A stretch of 64,000 nucleotides of DNA, taken from Rhodopirellula bahusiensis (lineage in GTDB: Bacteria > Planctomycetota > Planctomycetia > Pirellulales > Pirellulaceae). The translations under genes were made by a program, and so were the position numbers. A model generated the notes under the pieces. It made no database searches, was not told where the DNA came from, and worked only from the letters and a program-made list of their open reading frames with translations. Shown here in pieces: positions 43,398-51,852 of the stretch; the first letter of the stretch is position 1, and each line of letters begins with the position of its first letter. Location: contig NZ_NIZW01000002.1 of the NCBI RefSeq assembly GCF_002727185.1, positions 372,001-436,000 of the forward strand, written 5' to 3'.

Positions 43398-46300
43398 ATG
43401 CGTCAGGATTCCCGACGATCGCTGTTGTTGTGGCCAATCACGGCATCACTTGCCGTCCTAGCGACCACCACAACGCCTTACTTTCTGAACTCGACCGGTT
43501 TGCAAGAACCCGGCGGATTGTTCGCCAAGTTCGGTTTCGGAAGATCGGTCGATGCGCGCTCGGAGGTCCACTCCGACCGGAAGATCGAGTCGTTTGCTTC
43601 GGATCGAAACGGCGATTCGTCAACCGGCGGGATTGGATCCGGAAGCTCCACCAATGGCTTTTCGCCCTCGAGTCGTCACGGATTTGGAGCACCCGAACCT
43701 CTCGCGCCACTGAATCATTCGGAACCGAAACTGTCTCAGACGCCAGCGGAGGACGCCCACCGTCCTGATCGTGGGGCTCGGGGATTGTCGATGCCGGAAC
43801 GATTGGTCAGCGATGTGTCTGATTCGCCCGGAACGCTGCAGGCTCCGGTCGTCGACCTTGAAACGGAACTGGCAGGTTTTGCTGAGGCCTCAGAACCGAA
43901 GCCGGTCATCGAACAAATCACAGCAGCCGTTCCGGCATCGTTGTCTCCCGGATTGGAGGCACCCGCCCAGGAACGGCCCGAATCGATCTCATTGCCCACC
44001 GAGATGTTCCACACCAAATTGGACGAAGGTTCCTCCGAATCCAATTCGCTGATCCCCGATTCGGTCGCGGTTCTGGCGAAGCCCAGCGTTCCCGCGGACG
44101 ATGTTCCGCAATTGAATTTGGATCTGCCTCGTTTCGTTCGCCCGCCAGTTGTCTCGCCCGCCGACAACACGAACGCGGCGAAGAGTCATCACCCGACCGG
44201 ATGGCCACTGGCAAAGCAACTGCGAGTCGAATTGTCGGAGCTTTCTTCTCACGCGAATTTGGCTCTGGATTCCAATGAAGAGTTGAGCGATGTGTTGCTG
44301 ACGTCGGTCGACATCGAACAAACCGATTTGAAGACAGCTCACGACGAGATGCTGCGAATGGGAAACCAATACAGCGGATCCACCTCGTCCGAAGAAGCGA
44401 TGCGTCGTCAGGCGACTTCGATTGTCATGGGACGTTGGGCGGAAGAAGTCGATGAACGTTTGACTGAGCTTCGCCAACTGGCTCGATTGGGCGAACAGGA
44501 CGCCGGGCCGATTCTGCGTGAGCTATCGTCGTTGGCAGCCGCAGGATTGCAATTGGCCGAACGAGCCCCTGAACGTGATCAGCAAGTTCGTTGGCTGCAA
44601 GCGTCTCATTCGTTGGCACGTCGCACCAGCGTGTGGGCATCGATCTGGCAACTGGCTCGCGGGCACGCGGATTCATTCGAACCGTCCGGCACGTTGCCAA
44701 ACGAAACGCTGACACTGCACAGTCAGAACAAGGTGCACGAACGGTTTGATGTGCACCAACTGATTCGCGATGTGCGTGAGCAGTTGCCCGAGACCGGCGA
44801 TCCGAATGGCTGGGCAACTTTCTTATTGCTCGACAAAATTCAAACGCTGGCGTCCTCGGACGACATGGATGAGCGAGCCCTTACCGCTCAGCGGTATCTG
44901 TCTCGAATCACGTCGCAACGATTGGCACCGGAACACGATTCGTGGTTGAACCAGGCTGCACTTCAGCAATTGACCGAAGCCATGAAGACCTGGAGTGCGA
45001 TGCCGATTGACTACGTCGCACTGCTGCAAGATTTGGAAAGAGCCGAAGCGGACTCGATCGACTTGGCGGCCGTGAAGGTCACCAACGCGTTTCAGTCGCT
45101 GCGTTTTTCCGATGACGCTCACGCGGCGCGAGTCGCCAAAGCGATCGACTTGAACTACCGAAATGCGAACGTTCGGACAGCGATCTCAGCCAAGCTGATC
45201 GAGCGGTTAATCCCTTCCGTTCCAGATCGCTCGTCGCCCATCGCGACTCAAATTGCCGGCACACCTGTGCGAGGAACCAGCAACGTCAGCACCGCGATGA
45301 ATCTGCGTTTGAATCCGTCGCCCGGTCAGTGGAGCATTGATTTGCTGACTCGCGGGGACGTTTCGACGCAAAGCCGTGCTCAACAAAGCGGCGTGACCGT
45401 TCACTCCAATGGCTGGGCCGAGTTCGATGCGTCGACGCCAATCCGCATTTCGCCGACCGGTCTGATGGTTGGCGGCACCGAAGTTCAAGTCAACGCGAAC
45501 AACCGTTTGCAACGAATTGATTCGAAGGTCAACGAATGGCCGCTGATTGGGTCGTTGGTGCGTGGCATCGCGGAAAAGAAATACCAAGAAACCAAGTCGT
45601 TGGCCAACCAGCGGACGCGGCAACAAATCCGAGACGAAGTTTCAAACCGGACGCAATCAGAGCTGGGAACACAAACGACAAAGGCGGAAGAGAAGTGGGA
45701 TGACCTCGTGCTCGGTCCGCTCGGACGTTTGGAGTTGTCGCCGACAGTGATCGACTTGGAAACCACATCGGAACGTTTGATTGCTCGTTACCGCTTGGCG
45801 GGCGATTGGCAATTGGCCGCCCACACGCCTCGCCCGCGAGCCTGGAATGACAGTTGGTTGAGTTTGCAGATGCATCAATCTGCGATCAACAACACCTTGG
45901 AGCAGATCCTTCCTCGTGGCGAAGTCAAAACCTTCGATCAGCTTTACACCGACACATTTGCCTTGTTCGGAAAAGAAGGTGCGGCGTTGCCGGAAGAGGT
46001 TCCCGGTGAGGCAGAGATCGCGTTTTCACCGACGCGTCCGATGACGATCGAAATCGAAGACGGCAAGATGTGGCTGACATTGCGTGTGGTTCGATTGAGC
46101 CAACCGGGCAGTCCGAAGCTGACCCGATTCATTGTTCGTGCGGCCTACAAACCAGAGATCGATGGTCTGAACGCGAGGTTGGTTCGAGACGGGCATTTGC
46201 GAGTCAGCGGGCCCGGAATGTCGATGCGACAACGGCTGCCGATTCGAGCCGTCTTCAACAAGGTCCTTGCGGAGGATCGTGTGATTCCGTTGACGACGCC

Positions 46301-46424
46301 GAAGTTGGTCGAGCATCCTGCGATGCAAGACTTGGTGGTCAGCCAATTGGAACTTCGCGACGGATGGTTGGCTCTCGCCCTGAGCCCCGAAGCCGCACCG
46401 AGCGTCGCAACCCGACCAAGGTAA
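43398..46424 (+). CDS. large exported protein of unknown function
   Basis: ATG 43398 starts a basic N-terminus (MRQDSRRSLLL) and a hydrophobic signal/anchor (LWPITASLAVLATTTTPYFL); the frame extends further upstream without a good start. The 1,008-residue protein has a low-complexity, Ser/Pro/Glu-rich first third, then a largely helical middle (~300-650) and a mixed C-terminal part with a helical element (KEKYQETKSL-like, KKYQETKSLANQRTRQQIRD) and beta strands. It reads as a typical planctomycete-specific periplasmic protein. I recognise no domain. It stands alone between divergent and convergent neighbours. Confidence 0.8.
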   Translation: MRQDSRRSLLLWPITASLAVLATTTTPYFLNSTGLQEPGGLFAKFGFGRSVDARSEVHSDRKIESFASDRNGDSSTGGIGSGSSTNGFSPSSRHGFGAPEPLAPLNHSEPKLSQTPAEDAHRPDRGARGLSMPERLVSDVSDSPGTLQAPVVDLETELAGFAEASEPKPVIEQITAAVPASLSPGLEAPAQERPESISLPTEMFHTKLDEGSSESNSLIPDSVAVLAKPSVPADDVPQLNLDLPRFVRPPVVSPADNTNAAKSHHPTGWPLAKQLRVELSELSSHANLALDSNEELSDVLLTSVDIEQTDLKTAHDEMLRMGNQYSGSTSSEEAMRRQATSIVMGRWAEEVDERLTELRQLARLGEQDAGPILRELSSLAAAGLQLAERAPERDQQVRWLQASHSLARRTSVWASIWQLARGHADSFEPSGTLPNETLTLHSQNKVHERFDVHQLIRDVREQLPETGDPNGWATFLLLDKIQTLASSDDMDERALTAQRYLSRITSQRLAPEHDSWLNQAALQQLTEAMKTWSAMPIDYVALLQDLERAEADSIDLAAVKVTNAFQSLRFSDDAHAARVAKAIDLNYRNANVRTAISAKLIERLIPSVPDRSSPIATQIAGTPVRGTSNVSTAMNLRLNPSPGQWSIDLLTRGDVSTQSRAQQSGVTVHSNGWAEFDASTPIRISPTGLMVGGTEVQVNANNRLQRIDSKVNEWPLIGSLVRGIAEKKYQETKSLANQRTRQQIRDEVSNRTQSELGTQTTKAEEKWDDLVLGPLGRLELSPTVIDLETTSERLIARYRLAGDWQLAAHTPRPRAWNDSWLSLQMHQSAINNTLEQILPRGEVKTFDQLYTDTFALFGKEGAALPEEVPGEAEIAFSPTRPMTIEIEDGKMWLTLRVVRLSQPGSPKLTRFIVRAAYKPEIDGLNARLVRDGHLRVSGPGMSMRQRLPIRAVFNKVLAEDRVIPLTTPKLVEHPAMQDLVVSQLELRDGWLALALSPEAAPSVATRPR

Positions 46425-46453
46425 GCACGCTTCCAAATTTCTGAGTTTCAATC

Positions 46454-46517
46454 GTCCTGTGGTCCTGTGGTCCTGTGGTCCTGTGGTCCTGTGGTCCTGT
46501 GGTCCTGTGGTCCTGTG
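46454..46517. repeat. perfect 8-bp tandem repeat, eight copies
   Basis: GTCCTGTG is repeated eight times without a mismatch (64 bp), 30 bases after one gene's stop and 22 bases from the end of the converging gene. The unit length is not a multiple of three, so it is not a coding repeat. Likely a slippage-prone intergenic microsatellite. Confidence 0.95.
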
Positions 46518-46539
46518 ACCCTTTCCCACTCCCCACCAC

Positions 46540-46953
46540 CTACATCATTTGCATGTAGCAGGCGGCGAACAGGGCCGAGTGAGCGATCAGGCAAACGACG
46601 GCCCCGATGGCTCGGGATGAGAACATTCCCAGGATCGAAAGACCGCAACCCAGTCCCGTGACCAGGATTCCTCCGGCCGGGAACAGTCGCCAGCAGGCAA
46701 TCGAGAAAACCAGCACGATCAATGCTGCGACGACGCTCGATTGCAGCATGCCCGATTCGGGAACCCAGACTTCTTCTTGGAAAACGGGATACGCGGAGGC
46801 CAGGGCAGGTCGGTCCGTTCCAGCCGCGAATGGGCTGCCTCGCCGGATTTCAGTGGACTTCGCGGCCGATTGAATTGGCGAGGTCTGCGGTTCAGTTTGC
46901 GCCTCGGATGGGGCCTGATCCGAAGGAGTCGACGAAGGGTTCGGTTCACTCAT
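46540..46953 (-). CDS. small membrane protein, unknown
   Basis: ATG 46953 gives a 137-residue protein (an in-frame upstream ATG at 47052 would add 33 residues and run into the promoter region of the divergent gene). The N-terminal half is Pro/Ser/Gln/Glu-rich and probably disordered (SSTPSDQAPSEAQTEPQTSP). The C-terminal ~65 residues form two or three membrane helices (VVAALIVLVFSIACW, GGILVTGLGCGLSILGMF, AIGAVVCLIAHSALFAACY). Function unknown. It is divergent from the PVC haem-protein gene. Confidence 0.7.
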   Translation of the reverse strand: MSEPNPSSTPSDQAPSEAQTEPQTSPIQSAAKSTEIRRGSPFAAGTDRPALASAYPVFQEEVWVPESGMLQSSVVAALIVLVFSIACWRLFPAGGILVTGLGCGLSILGMFSSRAIGAVVCLIAHSALFAACYMQMM

Positions 46954-47036
46954 TGAAACGGCAACTTCGGGCTGGAGACCAAGAAGGTTGACATGCAAAT
47001 ATTCGGCTGGAATGCCAGATGCTGGACGGTTAATCC

Positions 47037-47066
47037 TTGTCCATCTTTCCAAGCCCCAGTTATTCT
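47037..47066 (+). promoter_or_regulatory. candidate sigma-70 promoter of the PVC haem-protein gene
   Basis: TTGTCC (47037-47042), 18-base spacer, TATTCT (47061-47066). The predicted start of transcription is near 47073, which fits ATG 47091 and excludes the upstream TTG at 47037 as a start codon. Confidence 0.4.
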
Positions 47067-47090
47067 ATACATACCGCACGCCGCCGCCCA

Positions 47091-50000
47091 ATGAGGTCTC
47101 TTATCAGCACTATGTCGTCGCCAATCCACTCCCCGTCCCCCTCGTTTCACTGTTCTTTGCGTCGTTCGCGGCGTCCTTCCCGATTCACTCAGTGGGTGGC
47201 TGTTCTCAGCCTATCGGTCGCTGCGCTGCCACTGTCTGCGATTTTGCCTGGTTTCGAATCGACCAAATTGGTGAGTGCCGCGGAACCCGCGACCGCGTCC
47301 GTGACGACAACCAAACCGGAAGCCTTGCCGCCTGAAATCGCGGAAGCTTCGGAGGAAGCAGCTCAGGCGATGGCGGGCTTCAAAATCCCCGACGGGTGGA
47401 AGATTCGACTTTTCGCCGCGGAACCACAAGTCGCCAACATTGTCGCATTTGGAGTCGATTCGCAGGGCCGAGTCTACGTGTGCGAAAGCTATCGCCAGAA
47501 TCGCGGCGTGACAGACAACCGAGGTCACGACGACGAATGGTTGCTGGCCGATTTGTCAGCGGAAACGGTTCAGGATCGCATCGATTATCACAAAAAGTTG
47601 CTCGGTGAAGCCGCGATCACTTACGCGCAACACGACGACCGAATTCGCCGACTGGTCGACACCGATGGTGATGGTGTCGCGGATGAGTCCATTGTTGTCG
47701 CCGATGGATTCAACGGATTGGAAGAGGGAACCGGAGCGGGCGTGCTGATCAACGGTTCCGATATTTACTACACCTGCATTCCCAAGTTGTGGAAATTGAC
47801 CGACGCGGATGACGATGGCGTCGCGGAAGATTCCCAGGTGCTATCGGATGGCTTTGGCGTTCGAGTGGCTTTCCGTGGGCATGACATGCACGGTTTGATC
47901 CGCGGCTACGACGGGCGTCTTTACTTTTCGATCGGCGACCGTGGTTACCACGTCACGACCGCCGAGGGAAAGCTGCTGTCCAATCCTGCCGTGGGTGCGG
48001 TCTTTCGATGCGAGATGGATGGCAGCCAGTTGGAAGTCTACTGCAATGGTTTGAGAAACCCGCAGGAGTTGGCATTCAACGACATCGGCGACTGGTTCAC
48101 CGTCGACAACAACTCGGACAGCGGCGACAAAGCTCGTTTGGTTCACTTGTTGGAAGGTGGCGACACGGGATGGCGAATGCACTACCAGTACTTACCCGAT
48201 CGCGGACCATTCAATCGACTGAAGATCTGGGAGCCACACCATAACGAACAACCGGCTCACTTGGTTCCGCCGATCATCAACTTCACGGACGGTCCATCGG
48301 GGCTGGCGTTTTATCCGGGCACCGGGTTTGGCGACCAACTCGACAATCAGTTTCTGATCTGTGACTTCCGAGGTGGCCCGTCCAACAGCGGAATTCGATC
48401 GTTCTCGGTCGACCCCGACGGTGCCTTCTACAAAATGGGAGCGGACGACCAACCGATTTGGAACATTTTGGCCACGGACGTTGCGTTCACTCCTTCGGGT
48501 GAGCTCTTGGTCAGCGATTGGGTCGACGGTTGGGATGGGCTGGGCAAAGGCCGGCTTTACACGTTGAGTGATCCCGCCCAGCAAGACACGGACATCGTTT
48601 CCGAAGTCAAAGAATTGCTCAGTGGCGATATCGCAGCCACCTCGGTCGAGGATCTCACGAAACAATTGCGTCATGTTGATCGACGTGTTCGTCTGAACGC
48701 TCAGTGGGAACTCGCCAGTCGTGGTGAGACGAAACCGTTGATGGAAATCGTTTCGGCGACGGACTTGGACGCTCGTTTCCGCCTGCATGGATTTTGGGGA
48801 TGCGAACACGCGGTGCGTTTGGATGAATCAAAACGTGCGGATGTGTTGGCTGCAAACCGAGAATGGCTGACCGACACCGATCCAATCATTCGCGCGGCGG
48901 CATGTGCGTTGGCCGGCGACCAGAACGACGCTGAATCGATTGCCAAGGTCAGCGAATTGCTGTCGGACGAGTCGGCTCGCGTGAAATACTTTGCCGCGAT
49001 CGCTTTGTCGGAATTGTTCACTGCTCAGGCTGACAAGACGACTCCGAGTCCGCAGGCACTTGGAAGTGTGCTGCAAATTCTTGAGAAGAATGACAACGTC
49101 GACCCGGCACTTCGTCACGCTTGCACGTTGTATTTGCGACGAGTGGCAACGGAAGACGTGCTCGCCAGTTTGGCATCGCATGGCAACGTCCCAGTCCGAC
49201 GTGCGGCGATTGCTGCTCTTCGAGGTCAAGGCAGCGAGAAAGTGACCGCGTTCTTGTCCGATGCAAATGCGTTGGTTTTGGCTGAAGCTGCGTTGGCGAT
49301 CCACGACCGGCCCATCCCGGCTGGCGTCGACGAGTTGGCTCAGCTGATTTCGGTCGCGGATCTGCCGCTGAATTCTGAGGCGCTGCTGCGTCGCGTTTTG
49401 GCCGCCAACTACCGCATCGGCACCGCAGATTCCGCCGCCGCACTGGCCGCCTTTGCCGCGTCGGGTGAGAAACCCACTTGGGCTCGGATCGAAGCGATCG
49501 ACATGTTGGCAAACTGGACGTCGCCCGATCCGCGAGATCGTGTGACGAACGAGTATCGGCCTTTGGAGAACCGTCCTGAGATCATCGCTCGCGAAGCCCT
49601 CGCCAAGCACATCGAAGTCTTGATGATCACCGATCAAAAGGTTCGCGAAAAGGCGATCGATGTCGGGTCGACATTGGGGATCAAGAAGATCGCCCCACAG
49701 CTAATCGCTCGATTGCAAGATTCCCAGTCACGTCCAGCGTTGCGAGCGTCCGCGCTCACCGCATTGGCTCGTTTGGAATCGGCTCAAGCCGTGCAGATCG
49801 CTCGGACAATTGATTTGGAGCAACCGACCCAGTTGGTCACCTCGGCTCTCTCGGTGTTGGGGAAGCATGATGGACCCGCGTCGGTTGACCGCTTCATCGC
49901 CGCGACGGCGACCGAAAGCCAACTTGTCCGCGGGCTCGCTTGGGATTTGTTGGCGGAAGTGGAATCACCGGAGTCCGTCCAGCACATCAAGAAAGGCGTC

Positions 50001-50615
50001 AACGCTTACCTGGAAAACGATCTTCCCGCCGACGTTCAATTGAACTTGGTCGAAGCCGCGGCAAAGCGTTTGCCTCAGGAATGGAACGCGAAGATTGTGG
50101 CTCATCGTGAGAAACTGGCGTCGACCGAACCGCTGGCGAAATGGATGGATTCGTTGCACGGTGGTGACCCTGAAAAGGGAGCCACGTTGTTCTTTGGCAA
50201 AACTGAACTCTCGTGCGTGCGTTGCCACAAAGTCGACCGAGCGGGCGGCGAAGTCGGGCCAGCGCTCACGACGATCGGAAAGACTCGTGACCGCCGAACG
50301 TTGTTGGAGGCGATCGCACTTCCGGATGCAAAGATTGCGGAAGGGTTCGAGACCGCGGTGATTGCGGACGAGGACGGACAAGTCTTCACCGGGATCGTTG
50401 CTGCTGAAACCGACGACGTGATTGATTTGATCGCCGCGGATGGATCACGTAATCGAATCGAGAAGGACTACATCATCGCTCGGAAGAAAGGCAAATCATC
50501 GATGCCGGCAGGATTGACGGAGCAGATGACTGCTCGCGAGCTACGTGATTTGGTCGCTTACCTAGCCAGCCTTCAGGTCGATCCGCGAGCCGGCGAAGAA
50601 GAAGGTCACGAGTGA
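47091..50615 (+). CDS. PVC-type haem-binding CxxCH protein (sorbosone-dehydrogenase-like propeller, HEAT repeats, cytochrome c)
   Basis: ATG 47091 opens a 1,174-residue exported protein (basic N-terminus, hydrophobic WVAVLSLSVAALPLSAIL). Residues ~80-500 form a glucose/sorbosone-dehydrogenase-like beta-propeller (VDSQGRVYVCESYRQNR, YCNGLRNPQELAFNDIGDWF, DVAFTPSGELLVSDWVDGW). Residues ~500-980 are HEAT-like repeats (DRRVRLNAQWELASRG, VRRAAIAALRGQG). The C-terminal ~140 residues are a class I cytochrome c with CVRCH as haem site and a distal Met candidate in KSSMPAGLTEQM. This architecture is specific to Planctomycetes and Verrucomicrobia. It is thought to be a periplasmic sugar-oxidising or electron-transfer enzyme. 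A strong terminator follows. Confidence 0.93.
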   Translation: MRSLISTMSSPIHSPSPSFHCSLRRSRRPSRFTQWVAVLSLSVAALPLSAILPGFESTKLVSAAEPATASVTTTKPEALPPEIAEASEEAAQAMAGFKIPDGWKIRLFAAEPQVANIVAFGVDSQGRVYVCESYRQNRGVTDNRGHDDEWLLADLSAETVQDRIDYHKKLLGEAAITYAQHDDRIRRLVDTDGDGVADESIVVADGFNGLEEGTGAGVLINGSDIYYTCIPKLWKLTDADDDGVAEDSQVLSDGFGVRVAFRGHDMHGLIRGYDGRLYFSIGDRGYHVTTAEGKLLSNPAVGAVFRCEMDGSQLEVYCNGLRNPQELAFNDIGDWFTVDNNSDSGDKARLVHLLEGGDTGWRMHYQYLPDRGPFNRLKIWEPHHNEQPAHLVPPIINFTDGPSGLAFYPGTGFGDQLDNQFLICDFRGGPSNSGIRSFSVDPDGAFYKMGADDQPIWNILATDVAFTPSGELLVSDWVDGWDGLGKGRLYTLSDPAQQDTDIVSEVKELLSGDIAATSVEDLTKQLRHVDRRVRLNAQWELASRGETKPLMEIVSATDLDARFRLHGFWGCEHAVRLDESKRADVLAANREWLTDTDPIIRAAACALAGDQNDAESIAKVSELLSDESARVKYFAAIALSELFTAQADKTTPSPQALGSVLQILEKNDNVDPALRHACTLYLRRVATEDVLASLASHGNVPVRRAAIAALRGQGSEKVTAFLSDANALVLAEAALAIHDRPIPAGVDELAQLISVADLPLNSEALLRRVLAANYRIGTADSAAALAAFAASGEKPTWARIEAIDMLANWTSPDPRDRVTNEYRPLENRPEIIAREALAKHIEVLMITDQKVREKAIDVGSTLGIKKIAPQLIARLQDSQSRPALRASALTALARLESAQAVQIARTIDLEQPTQLVTSALSVLGKHDGPASVDRFIAATATESQLVRGLAWDLLAEVESPESVQHIKKGVNAYLENDLPADVQLNLVEAAAKRLPQEWNAKIVAHREKLASTEPLAKWMDSLHGGDPEKGATLFFGKTELSCVRCHKVDRAGGEVGPALTTIGKTRDRRTLLEAIALPDAKIAEGFETAVIADEDGQVFTGIVAAETDDVIDLIAADGSRNRIEKDYIIARKKGKSSMPAGLTEQMTARELRDLVAYLASLQVDPRAGEEEGHE

Positions 50616-50691
50616 TAATCGCGATCGATTGAGAGCGTGCACTGTCGCAGCGGCGTCGCACGCGGTCCCTCTTCCAAATGAGTTAGAATCG

Positions 50692-50730
50692 GCACCGAGG
50701 AGCAAGTGTTCCTCGGTGCTTTTCTTTTTC
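50692..50730 (+). terminator. intrinsic terminator after the PVC haem-protein gene
   Basis: A perfect 10-bp stem (GCACCGAGGA with TCCTCGGTGC), 8-base loop, then TTTTCTTTTTC. It ends about 15 bases before the next gene's start, so the 50745 gene needs its own promoter or read-through. Confidence 0.85.
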
Positions 50731-50744
50731 AAACGGAGGTCACG

Positions 50745-51230
50745 ATGAAGACTTGGCTTGGACTGGTCGCGATTTTGGCTGTCACTGCGACGTCTGCAAC
50801 AGGAACAGAACCGCTGCCACCGGAAGGGTGCTCCCGCGTCAAACTGACATTTGCCTTGCCTCCGAATGCCCCGCCAACAACCAATCAGCCGATGACCAAC
50901 GTCGGCGGCATGGTTCTTCCCATCGATTCCGTTCGGCCGATTTCAATCTTTGTGGATGGCAAGTTCACGGGGCACGCGATGGGGTCGCCGTACTTTCCCA
51001 CTCGGCCGGACATCCATCTGAGAGCGGGTGATCACGAGTTTGAGTTCAAGTGCGATGGTTTTGCACCCGTCAAAATCAAACTCACGGTTCTGGGAAACCA
51101 ATGCACGCAGCATCTGATCGTGAAAATGCTGGAAGAGGCGGAGAAGAAAACGGCTGAGTCACGGAAACCCGCGGGCACTGCAGTCCAGTTCGTCGGCAGT
51201 CGCAATGCCCAGATCGAGAATGCAAAGTGA
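50745..51230 (+). CDS. small exported PEGA-like protein
   Basis: ATG 50745 is chosen because CGGAGG sits seven bases upstream and a signal peptide follows (TWLGLVAILAVTATSATG). An upstream in-frame ATG at 50706 lies inside the terminator hairpin. The 161-residue product has a PEGA-like segment (ISIFVDGKFTGHAMGSPYF, IHLRAGDHEFEFKCDGFAPV) and a charged tail. PEGA domains are small beta sandwiches of the cell surface. The role is unknown. It sits directly after a terminator and before a VOC protein. Confidence 0.75.
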   Translation: MKTWLGLVAILAVTATSATGTEPLPPEGCSRVKLTFALPPNAPPTTNQPMTNVGGMVLPIDSVRPISIFVDGKFTGHAMGSPYFPTRPDIHLRAGDHEFEFKCDGFAPVKIKLTVLGNQCTQHLIVKMLEEAEKKTAESRKPAGTAVQFVGSRNAQIENAK

Positions 51231-51264
51231 GCCGGAACAAATCGCTCTCTAACGGGCTTCTCGA

Positions 51265-51687
51265 ATGAGCGTCGTCACCACATTGAATTTTGGTGGCCGA
51301 ACGGAAGAGGCGGTCGAGCACTACCGAGCGGTGCTCGACGCCGACGTTCTGATGCTAATGCGTTTTCGCGAATGTCCGGACCCGTCGTTCTCGAAGCCTG
51401 GGTTCGAGGACAAAGTTTTTCACGCGACGATTCGCATTGGAACGACGGAGTTGATGGGCAGCGACGTGGGTTGCGAAGATCCCGATGCGAAGACGCATTT
51501 CGCCGGATTCGCATTCGCCGTCCGAGCTGAATCGATCGAGAACGCGGAACGCCACTTCGCTGGATTGAGCGAGCAGGGCCGAGTTCTCTTGCCGCTCGCA
51601 GAAACCTTTTTCGCGACGCGATATGGAATCGTGAAAGATCGATTCGGCGTGTCGTGGAAGATCACCGTGGCGGGTGAAGCAGAATAG
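51265..51687 (+). CDS. VOC/PhnB-like glyoxalase-fold protein
   Basis: The 140-residue product has the single-repeat PhnB-like glyoxalase/bleomycin-resistance fold: TTLNFGGRTEEAVEHYRAVL at the start, FHATIRIGTTELMGSD in the middle, and a C-terminal half with FAFAVRAESIENAERHFAGL, LPLAETFFATRYGIVKDRFG and VSWKITV. PhnB-type proteins bind small ligands and often have no proven activity. The length is normal. The upstream neighbour is 34 bases away on the same strand. No operon partner suggests a substrate. Confidence 0.88.
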   Translation: MSVVTTLNFGGRTEEAVEHYRAVLDADVLMLMRFRECPDPSFSKPGFEDKVFHATIRIGTTELMGSDVGCEDPDAKTHFAGFAFAVRAESIENAERHFAGLSEQGRVLLPLAETFFATRYGIVKDRFGVSWKITVAGEAE

Positions 51688-51702
51688 AACAGAAGCAAAG
51701 TA

Positions 51703-51723
51703 GAACATTTGTCTCAAATGTTC
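51703..51723. repeat. post-stop intergenic hairpin
   Basis: GAACATTTG, TCT, CAAATGTTC: a perfect 9-bp stem with a 3-base loop, 16 bases after the VOC stop codon. No T tract follows. It resembles the hairpin right after the stop at 24582 with changed, still paired bases. Confidence 0.65.
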
Positions 51724-51785
51724 CGACGGGCGGTGTCGTGCGCCGTGCCACGTGAGTCAACGACTCGGCGATAGCGTTTGGGCGG

Positions 51786-51840
51786 ACGCCTCGCTTTGTT
51801 CCAAAGCATCGGTTGGGGTGCCATGTGAGACATGGCCTAC
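51786..51840. repeat. dispersed intergenic hairpin repeat copy
   Basis: It matches 29270-29324 over 55 bases with three differences, all outside the paired stem (GCCATGT/ACATGGC) except in the loop. It lies between convergent genes. Confidence 0.8.
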
Positions 51841-51852
51841 CGGTGGTTGGCG

